Positions 33,945 through 44,744 of a stretch of DNA of 64,000 nt are shown piece by piece. The notes under the pieces are model-generated. The model was not told the origin of the DNA, searched no databases, and saw only the letters and a list, made by a program, of their open reading frames with translations. The stretch's first letter is position 1. Each line of letters starts with the position of its first letter. The position numbers and the translations under genes are program-made. The DNA lies in contig CM070910.1 of assembly GCA_036417435.1 (NCBI GenBank), positions 12,093,501 to 12,157,500 on the forward strand, read 5' to 3'. Origin of the DNA: Inia geoffrensis. Its lineage: Eukaryota > Chordata > Mammalia > Artiodactyla > Iniidae.

Positions 33945-35999
33945 TATTCACCATGTTATAAATTTTGGTGAGATGATCCACATATAGACTTTAGCTTGAC
34001 AAATATCTCTAGATTGCCCACAAATTGTTAGAAGTTTGAAACTACATACAAATTTGGAGCATTTTTAAGAACCTTACAGCCAACTGAGCTTGCAAACTGC
34101 CTCACATAAAAACTGCATTTTCTGTAATGTGTAAACTGCAATCTTAAATGCCGATCTCATTTGAAGAATCTAAATAAATTAGATTCAACGCCTTCTTTTC
34201 TGACATTCTTTTTATAATTCTGTGATATGTCACTTTAGGATGACTGGTGCTTGTGTACAAAATGGCACTTCATCCGATGTAGTAACACATGTTCATGTGA
34301 GCAAAGCTCTTTATGGCCTTACTTTTAAGAGTCTTATACCCTTATCTCTCGCATCAAATCATGATTAGATGCATAAACCTTAGAGCCTTGAAAGGCAGTC
34401 AGCTGAGGAGGCCCACCACGTGCTGGCACACATCTCGGGTGCCCACCTGTGAATTTACAGCCCCAGATTCTTCCCTGTAATCAAGGATAAGACACCTCTT
34501 ATGTCTGGCTGTTCAAGAATCACTTGAACAGCCAGACATAAGAGCAAACCAAAGCACATTCCTATATCCTGACTTACGTGAGGAATCTGCCCCTAAACTT
34601 CGGCTTCTTTCTAGACGTCTGTAGAGATGGTGCTTTCTTTTCTCTCATTCAAGGAATCTTAACTGAGCTTCTGCTCCGTCAGTCTCTGTGATGGGTGCCG
34701 ATTGGGTAAGTTAGAAAAGGCGGCCCCTTCCAGCAGAGAGGAGGGCACCAGGGGCTTGGTGAGTGGAGTGTAAATTGGATTTCAGCCTCCACTTGCCCAC
34801 TGGACAGGATGACCCTGTGCAGTGAAGAACTCACAATTTTACAAGGTGGCATGGCCAGAGGTGTTTAAAAAAAAATCACGTTCTAGTAGAGACGATGACT
34901 ACTAGAGAAGAAAGAGCTTAACTGCCGAGTGATAATGAGGAAGGAGAGCTTGCTAGAGAATGCATCTGACTGACACATGAAGGACGTGTGAGTAACCAAC
35001 AGATGGACAAGTGGAGCGAGAAGAATATAAACAGAATGCTCATTCATTCCAGACAGTGGTCTGGAAATGACAACTTGGAAGGAGTCTGATGAGGCTGTGT
35101 GTGTGTGTGTAAGGGGGAGGGGGGAGGCGAGACCTGGGTCAGGAGAGGCGGCTGGAAAGGCAGGCAGGGGCCAGATGATGAAGCATTTTATATGGCAAAT
35201 TAAGGTGTCAAAACCGGATTCGGAGATCATTAGGGGCTCGTTTTGCCGCTGTAAATAATACACTCTTCTTGGATTATACCTTGCCCTGTTTTTTCACATT
35301 TACCAATCACAAGGTAATTAGGGGCTCTGATTCCCTAAAGCAACAAGTCTTACCCTGTAAGCTGAGCAGGTAAAATCCAATGGAAAAGAAGTTTGCTTTC
35401 AGCACAGCACCAATCTTGATACTACACTTTTAGAATATAAAAACCTTAAAGAATACCAGGAGATATTTTTAAGTGTGTACGTACACAGGTTCTATTGGTT
35501 ATGCTCAAATGATAAGACCAGAAATTGACACTTTTCATTGAGCTTAGGTCTGAAATATTTATAGCATATGGTCTGCACCTGTAAGAAACTTGGAAGACTT
35601 TAAAAACTTTTATTAGAGGCCCTCCAGCTTAAATCTACTGGAGAGGGACTGGAGATTACCAGGTGCCGTCCGTTAAAATAATTATGTCAGCGGCATTTGA
35701 GGGACGGGTGGTAGAACGGGTGAATAAGCACGAGAAGAGAACCCCAAGACCTTGGCCACATAGTGAATAAAGGTCTTACCGCGACGCAAGGCTGCCTAGA
35801 TTACAACTGTCACCCGGCAGTCTCTCACAGGGCCCCAGCAGAGGCAACGCGAAGGGAATTATCTTCAGGACCAAACAGCCTCCCCTCTCCCCAATTAAGT
35901 AAAGTTACGCTATTTTGCTATTTTAAAAAGTATGAAGACGCATGGAAGCTCATCATGGTAAGTTTCACCGTTTCTTAAAGAGAAACGACGCCGTGCAAT
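33945..35999. other. unique sequence left of the CpG island
   Basis: No transposon is recognised. It holds the perfect palindrome at 34496-34544 and a short GT run near 35096-35110. From 35.7 kb CpG becomes more frequent as the island is approached. A plus-strand ATG/GTAAGT donor-like string lies at about 35954-35962. I cannot assign an exon. Confidence 0.45.
34496..34544. repeat. perfect inverted repeat, 22-bp arms, 5-nt loop
   Basis: The left arm is 34496-34517 (starting CTCTTATGTCTGG), the loop AATCA is 34518-34522, and the right arm is 34523-34544 (ending CCAGACATAAGAG). All 22 positions pair, and pairing stops abruptly on both sides. Neither arm belongs to a repeat I know. As DNA it can extrude a cruciform; as RNA it would fold into a tight hairpin. 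Confidence 0.97.
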
Positions 36000-37110
36000 C
36001 GTACCCCTCCGCCGGACCTTTACAGCGGCTGCCGGCCGTCAATTGTTGGAAGAATGGCCGCTTTTCTTTCTAAACTGTTTTTGGTAAATATGATCCGTTT
36101 GCGACACGACGTGTCGGCTTTCCCAGAAACTTGGCACCTGGGCCCCTCGGAGCAGAGCCGGGCGGGGGCAGCGGCGGGACTCCTGCTCCTCCCGCCCGGC
36201 GGCCCCGGGCTTGGGGGACCCCTGGGCTCAGCGACCTGAGCCGCGGGCGCAGGGTCCGCTCCCCCAGGACCTTCCAGGGCGCTGGGCCACCGCACCCACG
36301 AGACCGGGCTCGGGGCGCGGAAGCCCGAACGCGGGGGTCGGGCGGGCCCAGGGGCACCGCGAGGGCCAGTGATCTGGAGAGCGTTTCCTCCGCCCGGCCA
36401 GGCTGCGCGGGGCTCCGGGACGCGCCAGGGAGCTGCCACCATGCGCCGAGCTGTGCCGGCTCGGCGACCGCAGCCGCAACCCTCGGCTCACCGCCCGGGG
36501 CAGGCGCCGGAGGTCTCGGCGAACAAAGCCGAGGAGGTGGGCCGCCCGCCCCGAGCCGGGGTCCGGCCTCGGCCCCCGCCTCCCCCCTTACCTGGGAGGA
36601 GCGCCCGGCACCCGCCCGGGCCCGAACCGGCGACACGGCCGTTCCCGCGGGGTCCCGGGGTCACGCGGGGCGGCGCCGGCCGACTTGGAGAAGTTGCCAG
36701 GGTCACTCCGTCCCGCGCGGGCGCTGATCCTCCAGCCGCCGCCGCTACCCCTCGCCTCGCACGCAGCGCCTGTGGCGGCGAGAGCGGCCGCACCTTCCTC
36801 CCCGGCCGCTGGGCCCGCCTCCTCCCCGCCCCCGCCGCCCAGCCCAGCCCACCCCCGCCATCCCCCGTCCTCCCATCCCCCCACCAGAAGTCCCCGCGCC
36901 CATCCCCCGTGGTGCCCACCGCGCCAGGCCCCGGACCCCGCAGCCGGCTCCGGGGCGGCCCGCGCTCCCGCCCGCGTCCCCCGCCGTAGCCTCCTGCGCT
37001 TTCTTTCTAGGACTTCCCAACTAACCAACACCGAGAACTCCACGAGCTTCGAGTAAGCGCCTACCATGAGCTCGGCGCTCTGCCTGCCATCGTGGATGCG
37101 GTGCGTAAGG
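36000..37110. promoter_or_regulatory. CpG island, putative promoter
   Basis: About 1.1 kb very rich in G+C and undepleted CpG, the only such place in the window outside SINEs. Many GC boxes (CCGCCC/GGGCGG) are visible, for example near 36199, 36391, 36541 and 36825. I see no TATA box at a convincing position. Such islands mark promoters of broadly expressed or developmental genes in mammals. Splice-like signals occur on the minus strand (donor at 36591/36592) and more weakly on the plus strand (acceptor-like tract ending near 37011). Open frames on both strands are long because GC-rich DNA has few stops; their Pro/Arg/Ala/Gly products look like no known protein. The gene it serves cannot be named from this window. 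Confidence 0.85.
36585..36597 (-). other. candidate 5' splice site, minus strand
   Basis: Read on the minus strand the string is CTCCCAG/GTAAGGG, a near-consensus donor. The exon would end at 36592 and the intron would begin at 36591. It lies in the middle of the CpG island, as expected for the end of a first exon transcribed leftwards. A second, weaker minus-strand donor, GGCG/GTGAGC, lies near 36494. Whether either is used is unknown. Confidence 0.4.
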
Positions 37111-37114
37111 TCCA

Positions 37115-40100
37115 GTGCCTTCCCCAAAGAGCTGAGAGTGGGAAGACGCTTACTCGGGTACCACTAAGGACAGAAGCAGGCGGAATCTGCAGCCTCGTGC
37201 AGGCAGGAGAGACTGCTCGCCCCCTAACCTTCCTGAGAAGAGAGAGAGGGAGGAGCCGGAGGAGCCGGGAGAATTCGGACTTCCCAGGTGGAAGCTGCAG
37301 GGTTTATTAGAGAAACCTGGGGAATCCAGAGGGCCCGGATGATGGGGAGGGGAGGACGCTCGGGTGAAACGGGAGTGAGGGCTGTGTTCCCACCCTCGCT
37401 GTCCCTGCCTTTACAAAGGCTGTCGCGTAGAGAGGAGCGGGAAGGGGGAAGAGTTCGTGTGCTGGTGTGGGTCCCGCAAGGAGGAGGCGCCAAGACAGGA
37501 CTAGATACGGAAGAATTTTCTGAGGGGAAATGGCTGTGGGATTAAACGCCAGGGGATTCCAGAGAGCCAGGCTTCGCTCGAGTCTGATTCCAGTGAAGGA
37601 GAGAGGGAAGCAACATCCCAACCTCCCTGCAGCCTCAGGAAGATCATGGGTGATTCCTACACCCAAAGTTACCCATCATAGGGGGCCCAATTCTCCTTGG
37701 TACCCACCTGCCTGAGCATCCGTGTCTCTACCAGTCCTTAGCTGGGAGCAGCCAGTCGAGAAGTGTGGCCTTGGGCACAAACCCAGAGGTGAATTTCAGA
37801 GCACAACAGCCAGGGCCCTTCCTCAGTTAAACTCCCAGAAAGCTGGAGATGGTTGGAGATCTTCCAGGAAGATTCCCACAGCTGGCGATTCCCCAGTCTA
37901 CAAGACACATGCAATCAACTTTCCCACACACACCTACAATTTTTAAATGAAGACCCAAGGGTTTGCTGTGTTCAGACAGACCTGGCTCTCCACTTTCTAC
38001 TGCCACAGGCTCTGGCCACACTGACCCCTCTCCACTACATAGGCTCTCCCTGGTCCTGTCTCCACTCGGGCACACGTGGCGGTGCCTCGTAGAATGCCTC
38101 CCACTCTACTCACCCTCCAGTTCCCAATTCAAGCATCACCTCCTCTAAGGAGCTTTTTCCCCTTAGCACAGAGCTACCACCCTAGGATCTTCTTTATATG
38201 TTTTTCACCCTTCTTGTATCATGTTTTTTCATGCTGTTTCACAATGTTATTTTTTTGTTTTTGTTTTTTCTGATTATACAAGTAGCATGTTCATTGCACA
38301 AACTTGGGACATATAAGCCAAATGTCTCCAATTCCCCCAGTCTTCAAGGGACACCTTCCCTTGATAGATAAGTAATCAGAGTCTGATCCCCATCCCATGT
38401 GTATCAGTCTGGATCCAATCAGAAGAGAGAAACCACACAGCAATTAAGTGGTAAAAGTTTAATAAAAAGAATTATTAACTATGACAGGATTTGGAGCAAT
38501 GAGGGATTGACTGGTTAGAAGTAGAGAGAATGCAAAAGAAAATAGGAACAGCAGATACAAAGACTTAAAGCAGCCACTACCCCTGGGGCCGAGATAGAGC
38601 ACCCAAGGATAAGGGTGCTCCCTTATCCCTCCCCTACCCCAGGCTCAGGCCCAGACCTTGTTGGGGAGAGCATGGCTATGGTTCACTAAGTGCCAGGGAA
38701 GTCACTGTGGTATCACACCAGTGGAACTTGCTGGAAATCTACCCTCTAGGGTGTGGGGAAAGTTGTATAGAGGGAGATGTCTCATGGAAGCAGTTCACTG
38801 CAAAACAACCCAGAAAGAGAGGTGCCAGAAGAAGCCGATGGCCACTGGGTGCTGCCCTGCACTGCAGGATCCTGGTGCTGGAGAAACCCCTCAAAATGCA
38901 GGAGGCAGCCAAGCAAGGCAACTGGCAGGCAGAGTTCTCCCCTCCTGCAAGTTCTGCCCACACCCTGTACTGACAAAGCTAACGACGAGGCAGCTGGCGA
39001 GGGAAATTACATAAAAGGCCGAGATCCGTCTTTACAGAGGTGGCAAAAAGGATGAATTCGGAGCTGACAGGCAGTGAGTCAGTGACTGGCACGTGCTGTG
39101 CAACCTCAGAAAAGTCCAGGCGTTGTCCAGTCTCCCCTCCCCAAATATGCCTGCCCGGTCCTGATGCATAGGATCATCTCTCCAAATCTCGCCCTGATGG
39201 CCCTACTTCCCTCCGCTGGCCTTTTTGTTCCTGATTCCCACTCCGTCAGCTGCAAGTTGCCTCTTAGCATTCATTTTCTCCTCCAGTTTTGCCCCAAGGG
39301 GGAGGCGTGGCCTCTTCCTTGCCTCGCTTCTCACGCTATGACCAAGTTGTGAGGTCACAGTTCACATCGGATTGAACAGACGTCTTGGGGAAACGGAAGG
39401 GAATTACAGAAGGGGAAAAGAAAAAAGCGAAAACCAAATAATGGTCCCAAAGAGGCGAAACCATGCAGAGCCTGTCTCTCCTTAGTCCAAGCCCCATACA
39501 GGGCGCCAGTGTGTACCCCCGACCAGAGTCCAGGCTGCAGTGCCATCAGGGCCTAGCGAGGGAGAGAAAAAGTGTCTCCATACCCTCAATCTTAGTGCCA
39601 CTCCATTAAATAAAAATAACCTGCAGAGATGAAGCTCTGTCTACAGTCAAGATGAACATTCGCATGATTAGGAAGTGAAATTAGCCCCCAATACCGAAAC
39701 TCGTTCAGTTATTAATACATTTACGGAGCCTTTACTCAGCACCTGGCGCTGTACCAGGCAGTAGGGATATAAGCTGTGTCACCGTTACAATCTGAGGGAG
39801 ACAGATAATAAACAAATCATTTTACAAATAGTTCTGTTTGTGTCTCTGCTAAAGATGCAGAGCATATAATGAGAGTTAAGCTAGCTCTATGGGATTAGAG
39901 GGGGCCCAGCTGAGCTCTGAAGGATGACTGAGTTGGATCTTTCATTCCAAGTAAAGGGAATGGTGAATTTGAAGCTCTGAGGTGCGACAGAGCTGGGCCC
40001 ATTGGAAAGGCAGGGAGTGAGGATAAAGCAGCCAGAGATGAGGCCAAAGCAGAGAAGCGCCAGTCACGCATGCTTTTGTTGGCATGTTAAGAATTCTGGA

Positions 40101-41135
40101 TATTATCCTTTGAACAATAAGAACTTTCTGAAAGGTTTTAAGCACCAGTGTAGCTGGAGGGCTGGGGGCTGGGGGCTGGAGAAGAGACTGGAGGGTATAT
40201 TTGGGAGGGGTATGCAGAGAATATACAAGACTAGTGTTCAGAACAGAGTTTGAACCTGGAGATGAAGACAGAGAAATAACCAGCCCGGAGCAATCCAGTC
40301 TAACCCAGGGCCTGGCTGAGATGCCTGCGGGAAAGACTTGGGAAAGAGGCAGAACTCTCTCGAGATGGGGTCGGATCAGCAAAGAAAGCTGAGGGGGAAG
40401 AGCCAGGGAGCTGGGGGACCATCAGGAAGTTATGCTGGGTCATCTTCATTATAAAGCAGGATCGCTTCCCTGTAGAATAGCCAAAGGCCCAGTTAAAGCA
40501 AACCTACTGTCAAAGATAAACTCAAATCTCCACCCCTGGCAAAGACCAGAACAGCCTTTAAAAGAGGCAGCCCCAGTGTCCTCACCATCCACTCACTTCA
40601 TAGCCACCAAGGCTCTTTAGCTACAGTATCCTACTGTTTACCAAAAAGTTAAATATTAGCTGTAACCCCACTCCCTAGAAATAACCCTTCTGTCATATTT
40701 GCTTGCAGACTCTTTCATACTTAAATTACTCAGATCTAAACTCCTTGCAGTAAGGGATCAGCCCAATTCCTCTGTTTATCCCCAGTAACTGTACATTTTC
40801 TGGCACCTAGAGGGTATCTAGCAATGTTAGCAGAATTGAAATTCGTTTCCAAAATCTTTCCAGTACTGGGCAGGATTTCGTTGGACTTGCTGGTAGTAGG
40901 ACACTTCAAAAAACAAGCCATCCTTCCTCTGTACTATGTCAGAAAGAGTTTTCTTAAAATACCTTTCTAGTTTTTGGAAGTTTTTTGTTTGTTTTGCAAG
41001 TTGTGGGGGGGGGGGGGGGTTGTTCTCTTTTCTCTTTCCCAAAACCTGAGGAAAGAGAATCTTCTTGCCAAGTAAACTCTCTGCCTCAGCCCGGGCCCCG
41101 CCAGAAATGACATTAGTGGAATACCAGTCAAGAAT
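37115..41135. other. mostly unique sequence with L2 traces
   Basis: No gene is recognised. L2-like traces occur near 38085-38230 (plus), 39700-39830 (minus) and 40660-40850 (plus). The part from about 38395 to 39030 begins CAGTCTGGATCCAATCAG... AAGTTTAATAAAAAG and may be an old LTR or internal element, but I cannot name it. Frames there (38658-39055) are not supported as genes. T-rich tracts lie at 38250-38270. Confidence 0.4.
41005..41019 (+). repeat. G15 mononucleotide run
   Basis: An uninterrupted run of about 15 G follows GTTTGTTTTGCAAGTTGT. It is an unstable homopolymer capable of forming a G-quadruplex, and its length may be uncertain in the assembly. Confidence 0.9.
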
Positions 41136-41147
41136 GACTGTATTTAA

Positions 41148-41647
41148 AAAGAAACGGAATTGAGTTATTTGTAGTAACGTGGATGGACCTAGAGTCTGTC
41201 ATACAGAGTGAAGTAAGTCAGAAAGAGAAAAACAAATACCGTATGCTAACACATATATATGGAATCTAAGAAAGAAAAAAAACAAGTCATGAAGAACCTA
41301 GGGGTAAGATGGGAATAAAGACACAGACCTACTAGAGAATGGACTTGAGGATATGGGGAGGGGGAAGGGTGAGCTGTGACAAAGCGAAAGAGTGGCATGG
41401 ACATATATACACTACCAAACGTAAAATAGATAGCTAGCAGGAAGCAGCCACACAGCACAGGGAGATCAGCTCGGTGCTTTGTGACTGCCTGGAGGGGTGG
41501 GATAGGGAGGGTGGGAGGGAGGCAGACGCAAGAGGGAAGAGATATGGGAACATATGTTTATGTATAACTGATTCATTTTGTTATAAAGCAGAAACTAACA
41601 CACCATTGTAAAGCAATTATACTCCAATAAAGATGTTAAAAAAAAAA
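41148..41647 (+). mobile_element. 5'-truncated L1 3' end
   Basis: About 500 bp covering the very end of ORF2 and the 3' UTR, ending ACTCCAATAAAGATGTT and a short poly-A. GACTGTATTTAA (41136-41147) and GACTGCGTTTAA (41648-41659) form the target duplication. It has the same 3' UTR type as the copy at 24.4-24.87 kb. Confidence 0.95.
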
Positions 41648-41659
41648 GACTGCGTTTAA

Positions 41660-42285
41660 TACCTATCTCCACGGAGCTCAAATTCACTTTTACAGCTTGT
41701 TTGGGGGCAAGAAGGAGGATCCCAGCGCTGGTTACTTCCACTAAGTGCTTTCCTATTACTTCAGGCCCCAAACTAACAGGCTCCATGCAGCCTCCCTCCC
41801 AGTGCCCCAGGATCCAGTAAACAGACAAAGACCACACTGACTCCAGCCCAGCGTCTCCCCAGTGTAGGCAGGCATCTCTGCCAGTGGGTCAGGCTAACTT
41901 TGGAGAAGTCAGAGGATAGCCTTTTCAAGGGAGGCTGCATCTCTCCTTTCTGAAGATCATTGGCGGAATACAAACGGTTCTTTTAGCGGCTGTTGTAGGA
42001 GCTTGCACGATCTACTTCATGGCACTTTTCAAACTCCTGAAAGAGAGAAGGCAGTGGGCCTAATTACAATTCCAAAAAGCTGCGTTTAACCCAACAGTCT
42101 GGATGCACCCTGCACTGCCTGCAAACCATTTGCACGTGTGTATGATGTATAGTGGGAGGCCAGGCGGTACACCTGCTCACAGGGGTGATGGATCTTTCTT
42201 TCTCTTGGATTCCTTTGACCCATTTTTCCTTTCTGTTGACAAGTTACTAGAGGCTAACTGATATATTCTTGAAAGAAAAATGAAA
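41660..42285. other. unique sequence, no feature seen
   Basis: Between the L1 and the next SINE I recognise no gene or repeat. Minus-strand frames at 41595-41973 run partly through the L1 end and have no domain features. Confidence 0.4.
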
Positions 42286-42301
42286 AACAAAAGGTCGCCT
42301 G

Positions 42302-42508
42302 GGCTCCCCTGGTGGCGCAGTGGTTGAGAGTCCGCCTGCCGATGCAGGGGACATGGGTTCTTGCCCCGGTCCGGGAAGATCCCACATGCCGCAGAGCAGC
42401 TGGGCCCGTGAGCCATGGCCGCTAAGCCTGCGCGTCCGAAGCCTTTGCTCTGCAACGGGAGAGGCCACAACAGTGAAAGGCCTGCGTACCGCAAAAAAAA
42501 AAAAAAAA
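42302..42508 (+). mobile_element. CHR-type SINE, type A
   Basis: Full length with GCGTACCGC and an 18-base A tail. AAAGGTCGCCTG on the left and AAAGGGTCGCCTG on the right form the target duplication. Confidence 0.96.
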
Positions 42509-42521
42509 AAGGGTCGCCTGA

Positions 42522-44508
42522 TAGGATTACTACCCCATGATAAAAGGACTATGTTTGTTTTGAAGATTGCTCAAGATTCCAGGTCTAAAAATCTCATTTA
42601 ATCCCACAGAGACTCTCTCTTGGACAGGGCTGATCCTGTCTCTACTCCATCCCTGAGCTGGAAAGCATCTCCCCACATCTCCCAAGAGGAAACAGAGGTC
42701 CTCAGTGCTCCCTGGGAAGTATGCTACTCATATTTGTGAGTGAGCTTTGAGTGCATCAACCCAAGTTACCAATGCTCTGGTCTGGCTCCGGTGTAACCCA
42801 TACGCAGCCACCCTCCAACACCCAGTGAAAGACTTTTAACCTTAGGCTTCACTCTCAAAAGGCATATCCTTGGAAAAAAATGTCCGTGACATTGATTGTT
42901 CTAAGTTGATAAAACATGTTATTTTAAGTTTCTTTCATTTTTCATAATTTATAAATAAACTAAGTCTGATAAACATCTGAAAATGTAAAAGTTAATATTT
43001 TCTGAATCAAAATAAAGTACCAGTTATAACGCTTATAATACTTTAAAGATGTCCAGTCAATTCTTGCTTGCCAGCTGGTTACATAGCCAGCCTTACACTT
43101 CACTGGAGCCCTCAGCCTAGGAAATGTGTTTACTGAACCCATAAACTTTCCATGAAATGCAAAACGTACACAATAGGAGCAAGTCTTTTCTCTCAAGTTT
43201 CCCTTTATGGCTCTGAGTTCCACTGTTTCAATTCCCTTGTGCCATTAAACTTGTTCTCGGATTTTGTTGTGGGTTCTCTGGTTGGACTCTTCCTGAATTC
43301 CTTGTACTTCCTCCCAGCCCTGTTCACTCTGTTGGGTCATTTTCCCTCACCCCTCAACGTCACAGTCTTCCTCACTCTCTGTTATATAACTGCTGCTGCT
43401 TATTATTATTGAAAGTATTGAGGTTTGGGATTTGCATGTGACAGTTCTAAGTGGGTCAGAAAGGAGGAAAAACATGAGCTTCTGCTCGTGGACAAAGGTA
43501 ATTTACACCACATCTGAAGCTGAGGGCGGTTGGCGTGGAGCCACCTGATGTATGGACAGGATCCTTCACAAGGGAAGTGAGTTTTGAACTTAAATGACCT
43601 AGAGAATGGACTTCCGCCAGGACATTAGAACTAGCAGCTTTCTCCTCCTAAGTAGAGCTATGAAATCCGTTTAGGCATACCAGTGTGTAGTGAGAATAAA
43701 TCACATTAACTGTTATGTACATCCTCTAAAAGTTATAATTTGGTGATGATATGTAATTTGTGGGTTTCAGTTTCAAAGCTGGGGTATTAAATGAGCTAAA
43801 ACCTGACCTTGAGCTCAGATTTACATGCTTGCCAATTTCTCCTTGGTCCGATACATCTCAAAAGAAAGGAAAAGAAAGCCTTAGGATGACCTACAACAAT
43901 TAGAGTAAATATTCATCAAATACATACTATACGTCACAAACTTAAATATATATGAAATAAACATATTTGCATGTCAGTACCTATAGACTTACTTGATTCT
44001 TTTAACAGCTTCATTCTATTGCATTTTTAAAAAGAAATGTACAAACTTTGGGGATAGAATGGGGAAATCGTGTCATGCAGAAAAAAACCCTGCTTTTTAA
44101 ACTCTGTATCTTGCACATTATATAAATACTTATTGAATTAACAGATGCGTAATTTAATAAATCTTTATTGTCTTAAGTTAGAGTAATAATACCTTGACCT
44201 CGTGGCTACTGTTTGCTTTTTCACCCTCACTTTCTCATTGGAAGGTTTAAATAAGCCACAAGCTTTAAAATCCACACTCCAGGCTTTTAAATTGATACAG
44301 TTTTCAATAGGATTATATATAACCTTTCTATAAGAGGTTAGGTTTGTATCTTTACACTGTAAAGAACAAGTTTCCATAAAAAATTTTTTTAAATCACTCT
44401 GGCTTTGAAATGTTCTCTTCTAGATTTTAAAACCACCATCAACATGTGTAGTGGTTCCCCAAAGTTACAGGATTAATGAAATCTTTCTGCCCACAATTTT
44501 TCCCTGCT
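42522..44508. other. unique AT-rich sequence, no gene recognised
   Basis: About 2 kb of AT-rich sequence without a SINE, L1 or nameable old repeat. Frames at 42960-43412 show no domain features. Confidence 0.4.
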
Positions 44509-44520
44509 ATTGTGTCAAGA

Positions 44521-44732
44521 TTTTTTTTTTTTTTTTTTTTGCAGTATGAGGGCCTCTCACTGTTGTGGCCTCTCCCGTTGCGGAGCACAGGCTCCGGACG
44601 CGCAGGCTCAGCGGCCATGGCTCACGGGCCCAGCCGCTCTGCGGCATGTGGGATCTTCCCAGACAGGGGCACGAACCTGTGTCCCCTGCATCAGCAGGCG
44701 GACTCTCAACCACTGTGCCAACAGGGAAGACC
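44521..44732 (-). mobile_element. CHR-type SINE, type A
   Basis: Reverse copy, with GCAGTATGAGGGCCTC at the tail side and AACAGGGAAGACC at the head. TGTGTCAAGA flanks both ends (44511-44520, 44733-44742) as a perfect duplication. Confidence 0.96.
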
Positions 44733-44744
44733 TGTGTCAAGAGT

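Noticed and set aside
34496..34544. A microRNA precursor
   Set aside because: The stem is only 22 bp and perfectly paired with a 5-nt loop. Typical precursors have about 33 bp imperfect stems and larger loops. Without small-RNA data it is not called.
36131..37127. Long Pro/Arg/Ala/Gly frames on both strands, including one starting at a good Kozak context (GCCACCATGC, ATG at 36441)
   Set aside because: GC-rich islands contain few stop codons, and overlapping frames of similar length occur in nearly every frame. No domain, no conserved-looking motif and no matching splice pattern were seen. A real first exon is possible but not supported by the frame alone.
38658..39055. Overlapping frames of 85-118 codons on both strands
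   Set aside because: Several frames are open over the same stretch with no domain feature. The sequence may be an old LTR-like repeat, so none is called as a gene.
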